From positions 11,600,001 to 11,664,000 of the forward strand of contig NC_074713.1 in the NCBI RefSeq assembly GCF_947242115.1: DNA of 64,000 nucleotides, in the 5' to 3' direction. The notes below the pieces were generated by a model. The model did not search any database, was not told where the DNA came from, and worked only from the letters and a program-made list of their open reading frames with translations. Within the stretch, counting starts at the first letter, position 1. Every line of letters begins with the position of its first letter. Positions 45,262-55,611 of the stretch are shown here, piece after piece. The stretch comes from Biomphalaria glabrata (taxonomy: Eukaryota; Mollusca; Gastropoda; Planorbidae). The position numbers and the translations under genes are program-made.

Positions 45262-45590
45262 ATTCTATTTTTTGGAAAATAAGTGGCATTTTATAGGGTG
45301 ATCGAAAAAAAAAACTTTTGTGACGATCTCTTATTCAGGGAAATTGTATCTATTTTATCAGATAGTCAGAAAATGGATAAAGTTTTTACAGATCTAATAA
45401 AATATAGTGTGGGGAAGTTTTACTCTCAATGAAGGTCAATCCAAGTGGCTCTCGGAGTAAATTTCTTCTTTGGCATCCTCATCGATTTTTCAAAATGGTA
45501 TGGTGCGCGAAAAAGATGCGCGACGGCACTTCGACTCTCTTTGTCTTTGTAAAAAACTCGAAGCTGGTGTTCCATTAGTATAGTTCCATG

Positions 45591-46480
45591 GCCCAACATA
45601 TACCTACAAGGAACGAGAATACCGACGTAACCAGCAAAAAGTTCGTTTCCAATGTCAAATTTGTGATACAAGAAACCACACTACAGACACTTGCTTCTAC
45701 AACCGACGCAATAGAGATTGGAACAACAGACCAGACTGTGTTGTTTACACAGGAGAAGTAACTACACATCTGCTAGCACGTATCAACATACACACATCGT
45801 TCATCAGTGGTTGGGATGAGGCTTTAGTACTAAATAATAAGCCTGACAACATTGGCCTTATCATTGGTTGTATCAAAGGCTCTAAACCTTGCACATTAGA
45901 AGAATTGAGTGGAAAGAAAAATACACACAGAAATGTTCCATGGTTACTACAAGAGTTCAGAAGAAAGCAGAAGAAAAGCTAAATACAAACGATAAGATAC
46001 AAGTTCCTTATAACAATGAAAATGAAAATACGGAAATAGACAATAGCGATATGAGAAGCCATAATCAAGTAAACAACCCGAATGAAATCTCCACAGAAAG
46101 TCAAAGATTAAAACAGAAAAATTTGTCAGTGAACAGAAAAATGATCCAGATCTAATAAAACTCATAGAAAAAGAAGCTCTACCAAGACGAGGGTTAATCA
46201 AGATAGGCGAAGATGGGGTCTATGTGAGAGAAAGCAATTGAGACAGAACAATTGCAAATTCCAAAGAAATATAGAGCAACAATTTTAAAGCGTGCACATG
46301 ACACCCCTTTGACGGACATATGGGAGTAAACAGAACAATAAATAGAATTAAATAAATATTTTGGCCTAGAATTACCCAAGAAGTCAAGGCCTATATAAAA
46401 TATTGCCATATTTGCCAAATACATGGAGCAAAGGGAACATATATGCAAGCTCCAATACAAACAACAGACTTAAGTGAAAT
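45591..46480 (+). mobile_element. Ty3/gypsy-like LTR fossil, right part
   Basis: It continues the gag repeat directly after the duplicated gcccaac. It holds a CCHC zinc knuckle (CQICDTRNHTTDTC) near 45656 and, further on, an integrase-type zinc-binding segment (HMGVNRTINRIK ... YCHICQIHG) near 46310-46435. No reverse transcriptase was recognised and no 3' LTR was found. Broken and old. Confidence 0.65.
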
Positions 46481-46629
46481 GCCATTTGATGCAGACACTT
46501 CTAACCCATACAACATCTTAAACACCATCCCAAACCAAACTCACCAACCACTAGCCAAAATCACTCCTGTTAAATCTGCTCAAACTAATACAACACCCTC
46601 ATTAAACAAACCAACATAAATAATTAAGT

Positions 46630-49600
46630 AATTAAATTTTTAGAAAAGATAGGGCTGATAATCAAGGAGTTATTTTAGCTATAACACAAATCCTATAGCA
46701 CAAGAAATAACGTTACCTAACTCAAAAAATATACAATCAACATTTTGTAAAATTAATACCACCTCAACATCCCTAATAATAGGCAGCATTTACAGACCAC
46801 CAAATTCTAGTTTAGAATACATGCAAGAACTATGTAATGAGTTTACTACACTTAAATAGATAAATAAAAATACGTTTTTTTTTTTTGGATAATGGGTGAT
46901 TTCAACCTACCTGATATAAATTGGAAAACACTAACCATAGATAAACAACAAACCTAAGGACATAAATGAACTTTTCAGATAAACTTTACACAACCTAAGT
47001 TTACATTAAATCATTGAAAGACTAACTAGATTAAACAACACATTAGTTCTCTTCTTAAGCAACAGACCTGGATTAGTAGTAGATTGTGATATTATCCCTG
47101 GTCTATTAGACCATAAGATCATTAAAATACGGTCAGATAAAAGCACTAGCCAATATGAAACCCAACAGAAAAATCTTACTCTGGAACAAATGTAACCTAA
47201 CACATCTACACCAAACTACATTAAACTTTCAATAAACATTCTTATTAGAAAACGACATTAACCAACTAGTCGATGACCTCTGGAATTTCATTAAAAAAAC
47301 AATCTTAAAAACATTATAGAAAATCATGTACCAACTAAATACACATAAAAAAATGCTGGCTTAATAAAAGATTAAAAAAGCTTTGTTAAACACGTAGGTA
47401 AAACTATAAAGAAAATTTAAAGAAGCTAAGGCAGAAAGAGTTTTTACAAAGAAAATAAAAATTAAACACCTAACCCAAAAAGAAAGCAAACAGCTGCAGA
47501 GTGAATACATAAACAATGTAATATCTAAAGATAACAACAAAAACCTATGTTCATACATTAAGTCTAAAAAAAAATGGAAACAACAGGCATAGCGCCATTA
47601 AAAGGAGAAGACAACTTAACACATAATGATAATAAGACTAAAGCTAACATCCTAATTAAATACTTTCTATAAGCATTCTCAGCCCCAAGAGACAAAGAAA
47701 TATTACTTAAAACTATCTTAAAAGCATTATAAAAAATCATATACCAACTAAATACATAACAAACAAATAAATAATTGCTTGATTAATAATAGATTAAAGA
47801 AGCTTTGTAAACAGAAGAAAGCCTATATAGAAAATTTAAAGAAACTAATACAGAAAGATTTTTATAAAAAAGTACATAAAAATTAAACACCAAACCAAAA
47901 AAAAAAAGCAGACAGCTGCATAGTGAATACATAAACAATGTAATATCTAAAGATAACAACAAAAACCTATGGCCATACATTAAGTCTAAAAAAGGGAAAC
48001 AACAGGCAAAGCGCCATTAAAAGCAGAAGACAACTTAACACATAATGATAATGAAACTAAAGCTAACATCCTATATATATACTTTGCATAAGCAATCTCA
48101 GCCCCAGGTGACAAAAAATATTACATAATCGGAACCAAGTAGACAACATAGGAGATATAGAAGTACAAGAAAAGTGAGTCCAAAAAATATTAGCCAGCAT
48201 CAAACCAAACAAAGCATCTGGACCTGATGGTATTCCAGCTAGATTACTTAAAGAACTAAGCAATGAGCTAGCACCAGTGTTCAACGTACTATTTCAGGCA
48301 TGTCTAAACCAGGGCAGAGAACCAAGGGAGTTGACAGAAGATAATGACACCCCTAAATTAAAAAAAGGAGAAAAATCTGACCCAGGAAACTACTGAACAG
48401 TATCACTTACCAGCATCAGATGTAAAATCCTAAAACACATAATATGTAGCAACATCATATACCACTTAGACAAACATAATGTCCTTACCCCATATCAACA
48501 TAGCATTAGGAAATATAGATAATGTGAAACACAACTAATAAGAAAAATAGATGATTATTCCAAAAAATTAAATAACAATGAACAAATAGATGCTATCTTA
48601 CTAGATTTTTCCAAGGCTTTTGACAAAGTTCACCACCATAGTTCTCTTAAAAAATTAAAATATTTTGGAATTAATGGTCCGTTGCATCACTGGATTAAAG
48701 ATTTTGTTAGGGAGAGTACAAACTGTAATAATAAATGGCTCTAAATCAACACCAATAACAGTAAACTCAGGTGTACCTCAAGGAACAGTCTTAGGCTCAT
48801 TACTATTTTTAATTTACATAAAAGATTTACCAATTTGTATTATTTTAGGAACAAAAGTCAGATTATTCGCAGACAATTGCATAAGAAATAGAACAATAAA
48901 AACAACACAAGCTACAGAAATTTTACAAAGAGAATTAGATGAATTACAGAAATGGGAATCAAATTGGAGCATGTCTTTCCACCCAGAAAAATGTCAGTTA
49001 TTAAGAGTAACAAAAAACTAAAACAAATTAATTCCTTTTATCTTATTCATGGTAAACCAGTAACACAGACTAAAATACTCAAAATACCTAGGTGTTATAA
49101 TAAATGAAAAACTCTCATGGAATCTCCACTTTGATGAAACTATAAAAAAATCCAACAAAGCATTAGGGTTTATTAAAAGAAATTTCTATAAATCAAATAA
49201 GAACATAAAACTAAAATGTTATTTAACCTTGGTGAGGTAAATAATAGAATATGCATTCTCTGTTTTGGACCCTTCAACTCAAGAAAACATTCAAGAAACT
49301 GGAACAGACTAAAATTGAGCAGTGAGATTAATAAAAAAAAATGTTTATATTCTAGGTCTAGACCAATTCTAAATTCTTCATCTAGACCTAGTTTCATGTG
49401 CATAGCCATACATAGAGAATTAGATGAATTACAGAAATGGGAATCAAATTGGAGCATGTCTTTCCACCCAGAAAAATGTCAGTTGTTAAGAGTAACAAAA
49501 AAACTAAAACAAATTAATTCCACTTATCTTATTCATGGCAAAGCAGTAACACAGACTAAAAACGCAAAATACCTAGGTGTTATAATAAATGAAAAACTGT

Positions 49601-50160
49601 CATGGAATCCAAATATTGATGAAACTACAAAAAAAAAAATCAAACAAAGCATAAGAATTTATTAAAAGAAATTTCTATTAATTAAATAAGAACATAAAAC
49701 TAAAATGTTATTTAACCTTGGTTAGGCCAATAATAGAAAATGCATCCTCCGTTTGGTACCCCTCAACTCAAGAAAACATTAAGAAACTGGAACAGACACA
49801 AAATAGAGCAGTGAGATTCATAACAAACGAATATTCACATTAGACTAGAGTTACACTCTTAGTAAAATCACTAAATTTAGAAAGCCTACAGGATAGGAGA
49901 CTCAAAAGTAAAGTAGCAATAATACATAAAACACTGAACCATAATCTTCAAATACAAAAACAGAATTTAATAAAATACTCTGAAAGACACAAAGATAAAG
50001 GCACATTCCTCGTCCCATATGCTAGGACAAATTTGTACAAATACTCCTTCTTCCCTAGTGCCATTAGAGCATTGAATGGGTTGCATGAGCTAGACAGGAA
50101 AACCACTGACTTGGCAGAATTTAAGTCATTGGTTATATGCATGACTGAATGCATGACGCG
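46630..50160 (+). mobile_element. CR1/Jockey-group LINE, long but degenerate, with internal duplications
   Basis: Endonuclease pieces ([18 protein letters not shown] near 46790, WIMGDFNLPDINW near 46890), a linker, then [22 protein letters not shown] near 48215, [40 protein letters not shown] and [12 protein letters not shown], then the 3' end with FPSAIRALNGL. Many stops and shifts. Two imperfect tandem duplications lie within it, of about 420 bp (47285-48125) and about 487 bp (48929 and 49415 starts). It begins where the gypsy fossil ends and stops at the shared LINE 3' UTR, where an antisense RTE copy starts. Confidence 0.85.
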
Positions 50161-50740
50161 TTGGGCACCAGGCAAGACTTGTCGACCGTCTTTCTTCATT
50201 CCTCTTTATTTTTTTGCCTTGTTTAGAATCTCTCTCAATCTCAGACCCGTTCAATCTTTTATGTTGTCCTCCCGTAGCTTTTCTGTCTGCCTATTCTTCT
50301 TTTTCCTGGTACTGTTCCCTGAAGGAAGGTCTTTGCGAGCCCCGTAGATCTTGTAATGGGCCATAGGTTTTAAGCTTTCGTCTTTTTACAATAGTTAGCA
50401 GGTCATCATGGGCTCCGATCGCTACAGTAACCCTATCTCTGATCTCATGGTTTGTGATGCGGTCTTTGAATGTGATGCCTAGGATCCTTCTGTAGCATCT
50501 CAGTTCCATTGCTAGGATTCTCCTCTTTAGCTCTGCATTCAACGTCCACGACTCGCAAGCATATAAAAATGTGGCCTTGACCAGGGAGTGCATCAGTCTG
50601 ATTTTGGTGCCGAGGGCTAAGCCCTTGTCTTTCCATATTATTTTAAGTTTTGAAAGGGCTGCTGTGGACTGTGCTATTCGGGTCAATAGTTTGAGTTTTG
50701 TTCCCTCATCTGAGACAATAGCTCCGTATTGTATTACATA
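50161..50740 (-). mobile_element. RTE-clade LINE, antisense 3' fragment
   Basis: The - strand frame 50291-50686 ([39 protein letters not shown]) is nearly identical to 15770-16100, and the 3' end (KSCLVPN-type, ggcaccaggcaagactt) also matches. It is 5' truncated at about 50740 and appears to have landed in the 3' UTR of the preceding LINE. Confidence 0.88.
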
Positions 50741-51071
50741 TATTTCATAAGAAAAGATAAGATAAATGGTAATTATTTATTACAAGTAAAAGAAACTTTT
50801 GTAAGTTGTGTGAGAGTGCTGATCGTCACGGTGTTGTGAGTTCAATAATAATTATTAGACCAAAAAAAAATTCTGGAGGAAGAAATTAGTCATTTACACA
50901 ATTAAATACATATATTCGGTGCATATTATTTAATATAACATCTTACGTTACACATATCGTATTGATGACATTGTTTTGGTAAATATGTTAGTAAATAAGC
51001 ATCTATGTATATGCAGTGTTATTTACATATCTTGAAAAATTTTTTATTACCTTGTATTATTTTGCTTGCAG

Positions 51072-51137
51072 CCTATGCCAAACCTTCGGCAAGAAAGTTG
51101 AATTTGGCTCGTCTAACCAGAAAGTACTTCTTTAAAT
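51072..51137 (+). pseudogene. Possible second exon of the third protease copy
   Basis: A good acceptor (ttttgcttgcag) starts a phase-1 frame AYAKPSARKLNLARLTRKYF, comparable in position, phase and basic character to the linker exon of gene 2 ([15 protein letters not shown]). No convincing donor follows, so the end is arbitrary. Weak. Confidence 0.3.
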
Positions 51138-51477
51138 TATTATATTATTCTTTTTGTCCAGAAAACATGCACATTGATTTGTCTACAAAATACTTAGTGT
51201 AACTAAACAATCTAATTTTGGTGCATATTGCATAATATGTGTCATGCAAAGGCGGCCTTAGCAGTTTGAGAGGCCCTGGGCGAGTATCATGCTAGGGTCA
51301 CGAAAAAATTTAGATATGTGACAAAGGTTGTTTTTTTTTTTGTCGCGGAGTTTCCCAACCAAAAAGCCATAAGGGGAACTCGTGTGTGTGTGTGTGTCAG
51401 GTCATCAAGAAAAAGTTTTCATTTTTAAAAAGTTCTCAAAATGTAGCATATAAATTGTTTTTGCAAATAAAATATTA

Positions 51478-51770
51478 ATCCAACAAAGCATTAGGGTTTA
51501 TTAAAAGAAATTTCTATAAATCAAATAAGAACATAAAACTAAAATGTTATTTAACCTTGGTTAGGCCAATAATAGAATATGCATCGTCTGTTTGGGACCC
51601 CTCAACTCAAGAAAATATTAAGAAACTGGAACAGACACAAAAAAGAGCAGTGAGATTCATAACAAACGAATATTCACATTTGACTAGAGTAACACCTTTA
51701 GTAAAATCAGTAAATTTAGAAAGCCTTTAGGTTAGCAGACTTAAAAGTAAAGTAGCAATTATACATATTC
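51478..51770 (+). mobile_element. CR1/Jockey-group LINE fragment
   Basis: Closely matches 49140-49220 and 49690-49920 of the longer copy (ccaacaaagcattagggttt ... aaagtagcaattatacat). Truncated at both ends. Confidence 0.8.
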
Positions 51771-52000
51771 CACTATGTATCGCGGTTGGAACATCTTGTG
51801 CCAGGATTTAGGCCTTGGGGAGGCTTGTTGCTAGGCTTAATTCATGACAAGCAGCTGCCAAATCATTCAATAGCTTTTGTAGTCCTTCATGTAAATGAGC
51901 TTTGAGTGCCGCATCGTCGGCGAACAGCAGTTCCCTAGTCAAGATACGCCTTCTCATTCTTTTAGCTATACGACGTGCCAGGCTAAAAAGAAAGAAATTA
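51770..52000 (-). mobile_element. RTE-like reverse transcriptase fragment, antisense
   Basis: The - strand reads RRRILTRELLFADDAALKAH then CHELSLATSLPKA, covering the FADD catalytic box of the RT palm. A short piece with no ends recognised. Confidence 0.7.
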
Positions 52001-52064
52001 AACACAAACTATAATGTGTAATATCTAAAGAAATTGTATTATAGCTAATACCAATCAAATTTCT

Positions 52065-52395
52065 TTATTTCTTCCACTTTGACATGACACTTTGACAAAT
52101 TGTATACATTAGTTCAGAAAAGATAATTATTTCGTTCCTGACAGAGCTTCCTGAAGGACTTATAAGATGGAAACGAGAAGAGTTTGAACCTTGGGCCATT
52201 AAATCGACATTACGTAGCGCATACCATCCGACCAGGCAGCTACCCATAGTTTAATACCTATACACATTTAATTGTGTAATTCCTAAACACATTTCATTGG
52301 CTTAAGTCTATACACATTACAGTGTCTTAAGTCTATATACATTTCATATAACCGACGATGTACAAGAAGCTATTCCTCACTCTCACCCATCTATT
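52065..52395 (+). pseudogene. Broken propeptide/IVGG exon of the third protease copy with its upstream intron
   Basis: 52065-52350 resembles the intron at 80-310 of gene 1 (cttccactttgacatg, gcgcataccatccgacc, agctacccatagt). 52352-52395 matches the end of exon 366-492 (gtacaagaagctattcctca, ctctcacccatct) and keeps a donor (attgtgagt). The front of the exon, with the propeptide cysteine and most of IVGG, is lost. Confidence 0.75.
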
Positions 52396-52451
52396 GTGAG
52401 TTCTAGGCACTGGCGGATCAAGAACTTTTCAGGGGGGGGCGATTTTTTTCC

Positions 52452-52489
52452 AAACCCTAACCCTAACGCCCAGTAAACCCTAACCCTAT
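52452..52489. repeat. Short telomere-like (CCCTAA) stretch
   Basis: Two blocks of aaaccctaaccctaa separated by cgcccagt. TTAGGG is the usual animal telomere repeat, but with only about four units this is an interstitial fragment, probably part of the repeat that follows. Confidence 0.5.
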
Positions 52490-52559
52490 GCATAAATATA
52501 TATATATATTCGATATATTAGAATAAAATAATCTTCGGTGAAAAAAAACAGAAAAAAAA

Positions 52560-53010
52560 ACAGTCATGTTGAGGCCTTTCTCTTGCAAGCTTGGGGGTTT
52601 GGGAGAGCGCTGTAAGCTTCTTCAGTGGGGTTCGGGGCTAAGCCCCGACACCCAAAAGTTTTTTCTTGCATTTTTCACTGCAGAAACGCATTCTGCTGAC
52701 ATCTACAGCTCATTATTTATTAGTGGGATTTGGGTCGAAGCCCCGACGCCAAAAGCGTTTTCCTGCATTTTTCACTGCAGAAACGCATTCTCCTAACATC
52801 TACAGCTCATTGTTTATCAGTGGGTTTCGGGGCGAAGGCTTGCTTCATAATGTGTCCCCCGACACATACTTGTACTCATATTTTGGTCCCGTTAAATCTA
52901 AAATCACTTTCCTCCAACAACAAAAAGTTAGTCCTTCAGTGCACTTTATGACTTTTCTTCGGCTTCTTAATTCAGTGTATATCATATTTCGACCGTGACC
53001 CGCCCCCCCC
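52560..53010. repeat. Dispersed repeat with a 97-bp internal duplication
   Basis: gcatttttcactgcagaaac occurs at 52668 and 52765 within a longer unit that includes gggctaagccccgac hairpins. It is bounded by a G run (52431-52439) and a C run (53005-53016), possibly the ends of a G/C-ended MITE. Class unknown. Confidence 0.5.
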
Positions 53011-53374
53011 CCCCGGGTTTTCCTATGGTTACTTAATTGTTTTTATTTTTTGAAATCTTTAATCCTAAAGCAAGCGATTTACGGTAGAGGACACCGCATA
53101 CATTTATATATGCATTTTCCGAAGGCCCCAATTGAATGCTACATTCACTTTCACCTTTCTACATTTATTTTGGTATTTTGTTCTCTAAATTAAAAGAAAT
53201 ATCAATTTCATCAATTTGAACCATCTCTCTCTCTCTATCTCTCTCTCTCTCGATAAAAAAAAAACAAGGTTACAAAGACAGTTTGTGTGGAAACAGAAAC
53301 TTAAAATCTGCCCCCGAAGTGGTCCACCCAGGCAGGCTTCAATATTTTCAGAAAGAACATCCAAATGAAATTAT

Positions 53375-53470
53375 ATCAAAAACAAATGAGAGATAAGAAT
53401 GGAGAAAGAAGGTTGACAGACCTTGTGTAGTGCCCCAATGGTGCTGCAGATCAAGGGATAGGTGCAAGTG
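53375..53470 (+). mobile_element. RTE-clade LINE 3' tail
   Basis: Reads approximately NGERRLTDLV then CPNGAADQGIG, matching the [17 protein letters not shown] end of the copy at 15055-16320 with shifts. Only the last 30 codons remain. Confidence 0.5.
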
Positions 53471-53494
53471 AATGCAAAGTTAGATGTGAACCTG

Positions 53495-54690
53495 GCCGAA
53501 TTAGTTCCCCCTTCAGAGCTTGTGGTCTATAGGGCAGATGATGTAAAGTTCATCTGTTTTTGTGGCCTACGGTTAACGAGGATGTCATGTAGCCAGCACA
53601 ACGACCAACCGCCTTTACTTTTCCCCAACTAATGTCAGGTACCCATTAGGGCTGGGTAGACTCAGGGGCGCCCAAGGATTCCGAAGTTAAATCCCAGTCT
53701 TCACCAGGATTCGAACCCGGGCCCCTCGGTTCGGAAGCTAAGCGCTTTACCGAGCCTCTCCTGGTCTTCACTGAATGTAATTGTTTTGAAAATGCTGAAT
53801 CTTTTATTCGAATTGTAGGTGCCTGTACATAAGTAAACTGTTTATGGAAATGTAGTTTATAAGATTACTATTCGTTTTAAATTAGGTCTAACTTATAATG
53901 CATACTAATTAGCTTTTTCGCTTTAAAAAACTGCTTGCATAACTGATTATAAAAATTAGATTTTTCGCTTTCAGGAAAAAAAAAGTAACCGTTGCATCAG
54001 AACTTTGAATGGTCTAAAATATTGTGATGTCGGATTTTCAATATCTTTTCTAGTTTACGAGATCTAAACGGGACGGCGGAGCGTCTTTTCCCCTTTCGGG
54101 GGCCGCTAATACGGTTAACGAGGGTGTCATGTAGCCAGCACAACGACCAACCGCCTTTACTTTTCCCCAACTAATGTCAACTACCCATTACATCTGGGTA
54201 GACTCAGAGTCGCTCAAGGATTCCGAAGTTGAAAATCTCAGTCTTCACCAGGATTCGAATCCGGGACCCTCGGTTCGGAAGCTAAGCGCTTTACCGAGCC
54301 TCTCCTGGTCTTCACTTAAATGTATTGTTTTGAAAATGCAACATCTTTAACTTGAATTTTTAAATTATAGTGTTAACTAAAATGGTTCGAGAAAATGGAG
54401 TTTATAAGATTACTATTCGTTCTAAATTAGGTTTAATTTTTAATGCATACTAATTAGCTTTTTCTCTTTAAACAACTGCTTGCATAACTGCTTTTAAAAA
54501 TTAGATTTTTCGCTTTCAGGAAAAAAAAAGTAGCCATTGCATCAGAACTTTGAATGGTCTAAAATATTGTGATGTCAAATTTTCAATATCTTTTCTAGTT
54601 TACGAGATCTAAACGGGACGGACGGACAGACGGACAGACATTTCGCACAAAACTAATAGCGTCTTTTCCCCTTTCGGGGGCCGCTAACAA
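53495..54690. repeat. Tandem duplication of about 545 bp, each unit a SINE plus a dispersed tail
   Basis: Two - strand SINE copies (53495-53765 and 54112-54312, both with ccccaactaatgtca and an inverted B box ggattcgaa) are each followed by the same 370-bp tail ending tttcccctttcgggggccgc. The second tail keeps a (GGAC/GACA)n run that the first has lost. Confidence 0.75.
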
Positions 54691-54802
54691 ATGAATGCAG
54701 TAACGTTTTTTTTTTTTATATATTTCTAGTTTTAACGAAATCAGCACATTGGAGTACAAAACATGCATTTGACTTTAGAATGAAATAAATTATCTCTTCA
54801 AA

Positions 54803-55228
54803 GCTTCAGTTACACCATAGAACCAGCTCATCACTTCAACAGTGGTAGCGATTGGCTTCCGAACCGAGGTCCCGGGATCGAATCCTGGTGAAGACCTGGA
54901 TTTATTTATGCGATCTTTGGGCGCCTCGTAGTCCACCAGCTCTAATGGGTACCTTATATTAGTTGGGGTAAAGTATAGGCGGTTGGTCGTTGTGATGGTC
55001 ACATGACATCCTCGTTAACAAGTTGTCATAAACAGATCATCCTCCCTTTAGAACGCAAGGTCTGAAAGGGGAACTTTTGCAAATGAGATGAAGTTATTTA
55101 TTTTAACCTCTTCAGTGCAGTATTCGAAGGAGCCATAGTCCAAATCATCACGCCTGCAGCGGTGTATTGGTTAAGAATATGGCTGGAGAATACCACATCT
55201 TGACATCTTACATGTGTATTTGGTACAG
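54803..55228 (+). pseudogene. Two broken copies of the catalytic-His exon of the third protease copy, split by a SINE
   Basis: 54803-54847 matches the start of exon 997-1106 of gene 1 (cagttacaccatagaacca, then tcatcacttc). A SINE follows. 55116-55228 matches the whole exon, including the acceptor (cctcttcag) and the donor (acaggtaattc), but with shifts. The TAAHC codons are replaced (acatcttacatgtgt), so the catalytic His is gone. No exon for Asp or Ser is found before element B. Confidence 0.75.
54845..55078 (+). mobile_element. tRNA-derived SINE inside a protease exon relic
   Basis: gtggtagcgattggcttccg, B box gggatcgaatcctgg, ggcggttggtcgttgtg and 3' end ctgaaaggggaactttt. It is the same family as the other copies. 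Confidence 0.85.
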
Positions 55229-55611
55229 GTAATTCTTTTTTATATTTAATTAAAAAATGCGTCCTTTTTAATTTTTTTTCTTTTGCTTGTGAATAGATTG
55301 TGCACATAGACATAAATAAATATAGACTGGAAAAAGGAAATAACTTCATGTAACTTGAGTTTGAGATGAGTTTTGAGTTTAGGCACATCGGCACAATTTA
55401 GGCCATGTCGTGCCCGTAATCCTTTAAGGATCACTCTCCCTTTATATAACAAGGACTAAATTTTATACAGTTAAATCATTAAAAACAAGGTCTATTCACA
55501 GTTAAAATAGTCATGTAACTTGAAAACATATATATCTATTGTTGTCGGATTTTCGTATTCTGAAAAGTTGCATGATCTTCAGTCTTAGAGATTAAACAAA
55601 ACTACTCTGCT
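55229..55611. other. Sequence between the last exon relic and element B
   Basis: Intron-like continuation of the pseudogene (starts gtaattcttttt as in gene 1). Nothing else is recognised. Confidence 0.4.

Larger units (their letters stand above)
37746..45590. mobile_element. 7.8-kb terminal-inverted-repeat element, copy A
   Basis: 7,845 bp. Ends catggaactatactaatgg and its inverse; inverted repeats run about 265-275 bp (37746-38009 and 45315-45590). The flanking 7-bp duplication gcccaac is perfect (37739-37745 and 45591-45597). No transposase, RT or integrase is recognised. Contents shared with copy B: an antisense LINE-like C-terminus at 38090-38330 (SWLDYANNGPA in one frame), AGATCT-rich DNA, exon-like segments near 40536-41530, an RTE relic at 43705-44025 and a 56-codon frame at 45091-45261. 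A 370-bp LINE is present only here. Probably a non-autonomous DNA transposon that has captured host DNA. Superfamily is unresolved: a 7-bp duplication with long inverted repeats would suit Mutator-like, P-like or Dada-like families. Confidence 0.88.

Noticed and set aside
52452-52489. Chromosome end or telomere fusion point
   Set aside because: Only about four CCCTAA-type units, interrupted, with ordinary repeat DNA on both sides; one short block does not support a telomere.
52566-52998. Secreted or cysteine-containing small proteins in overlapping frames
   Set aside because: All three frames come from a 97-bp duplicated repeat with GC hairpins; similarity between the frames reflects the repeat.
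53495-55078. Functional tRNA genes from the A/B-box sequences
   Set aside because: They belong to SINE copies: no complete cloverleaf, and all are followed by the same non-tRNA body.
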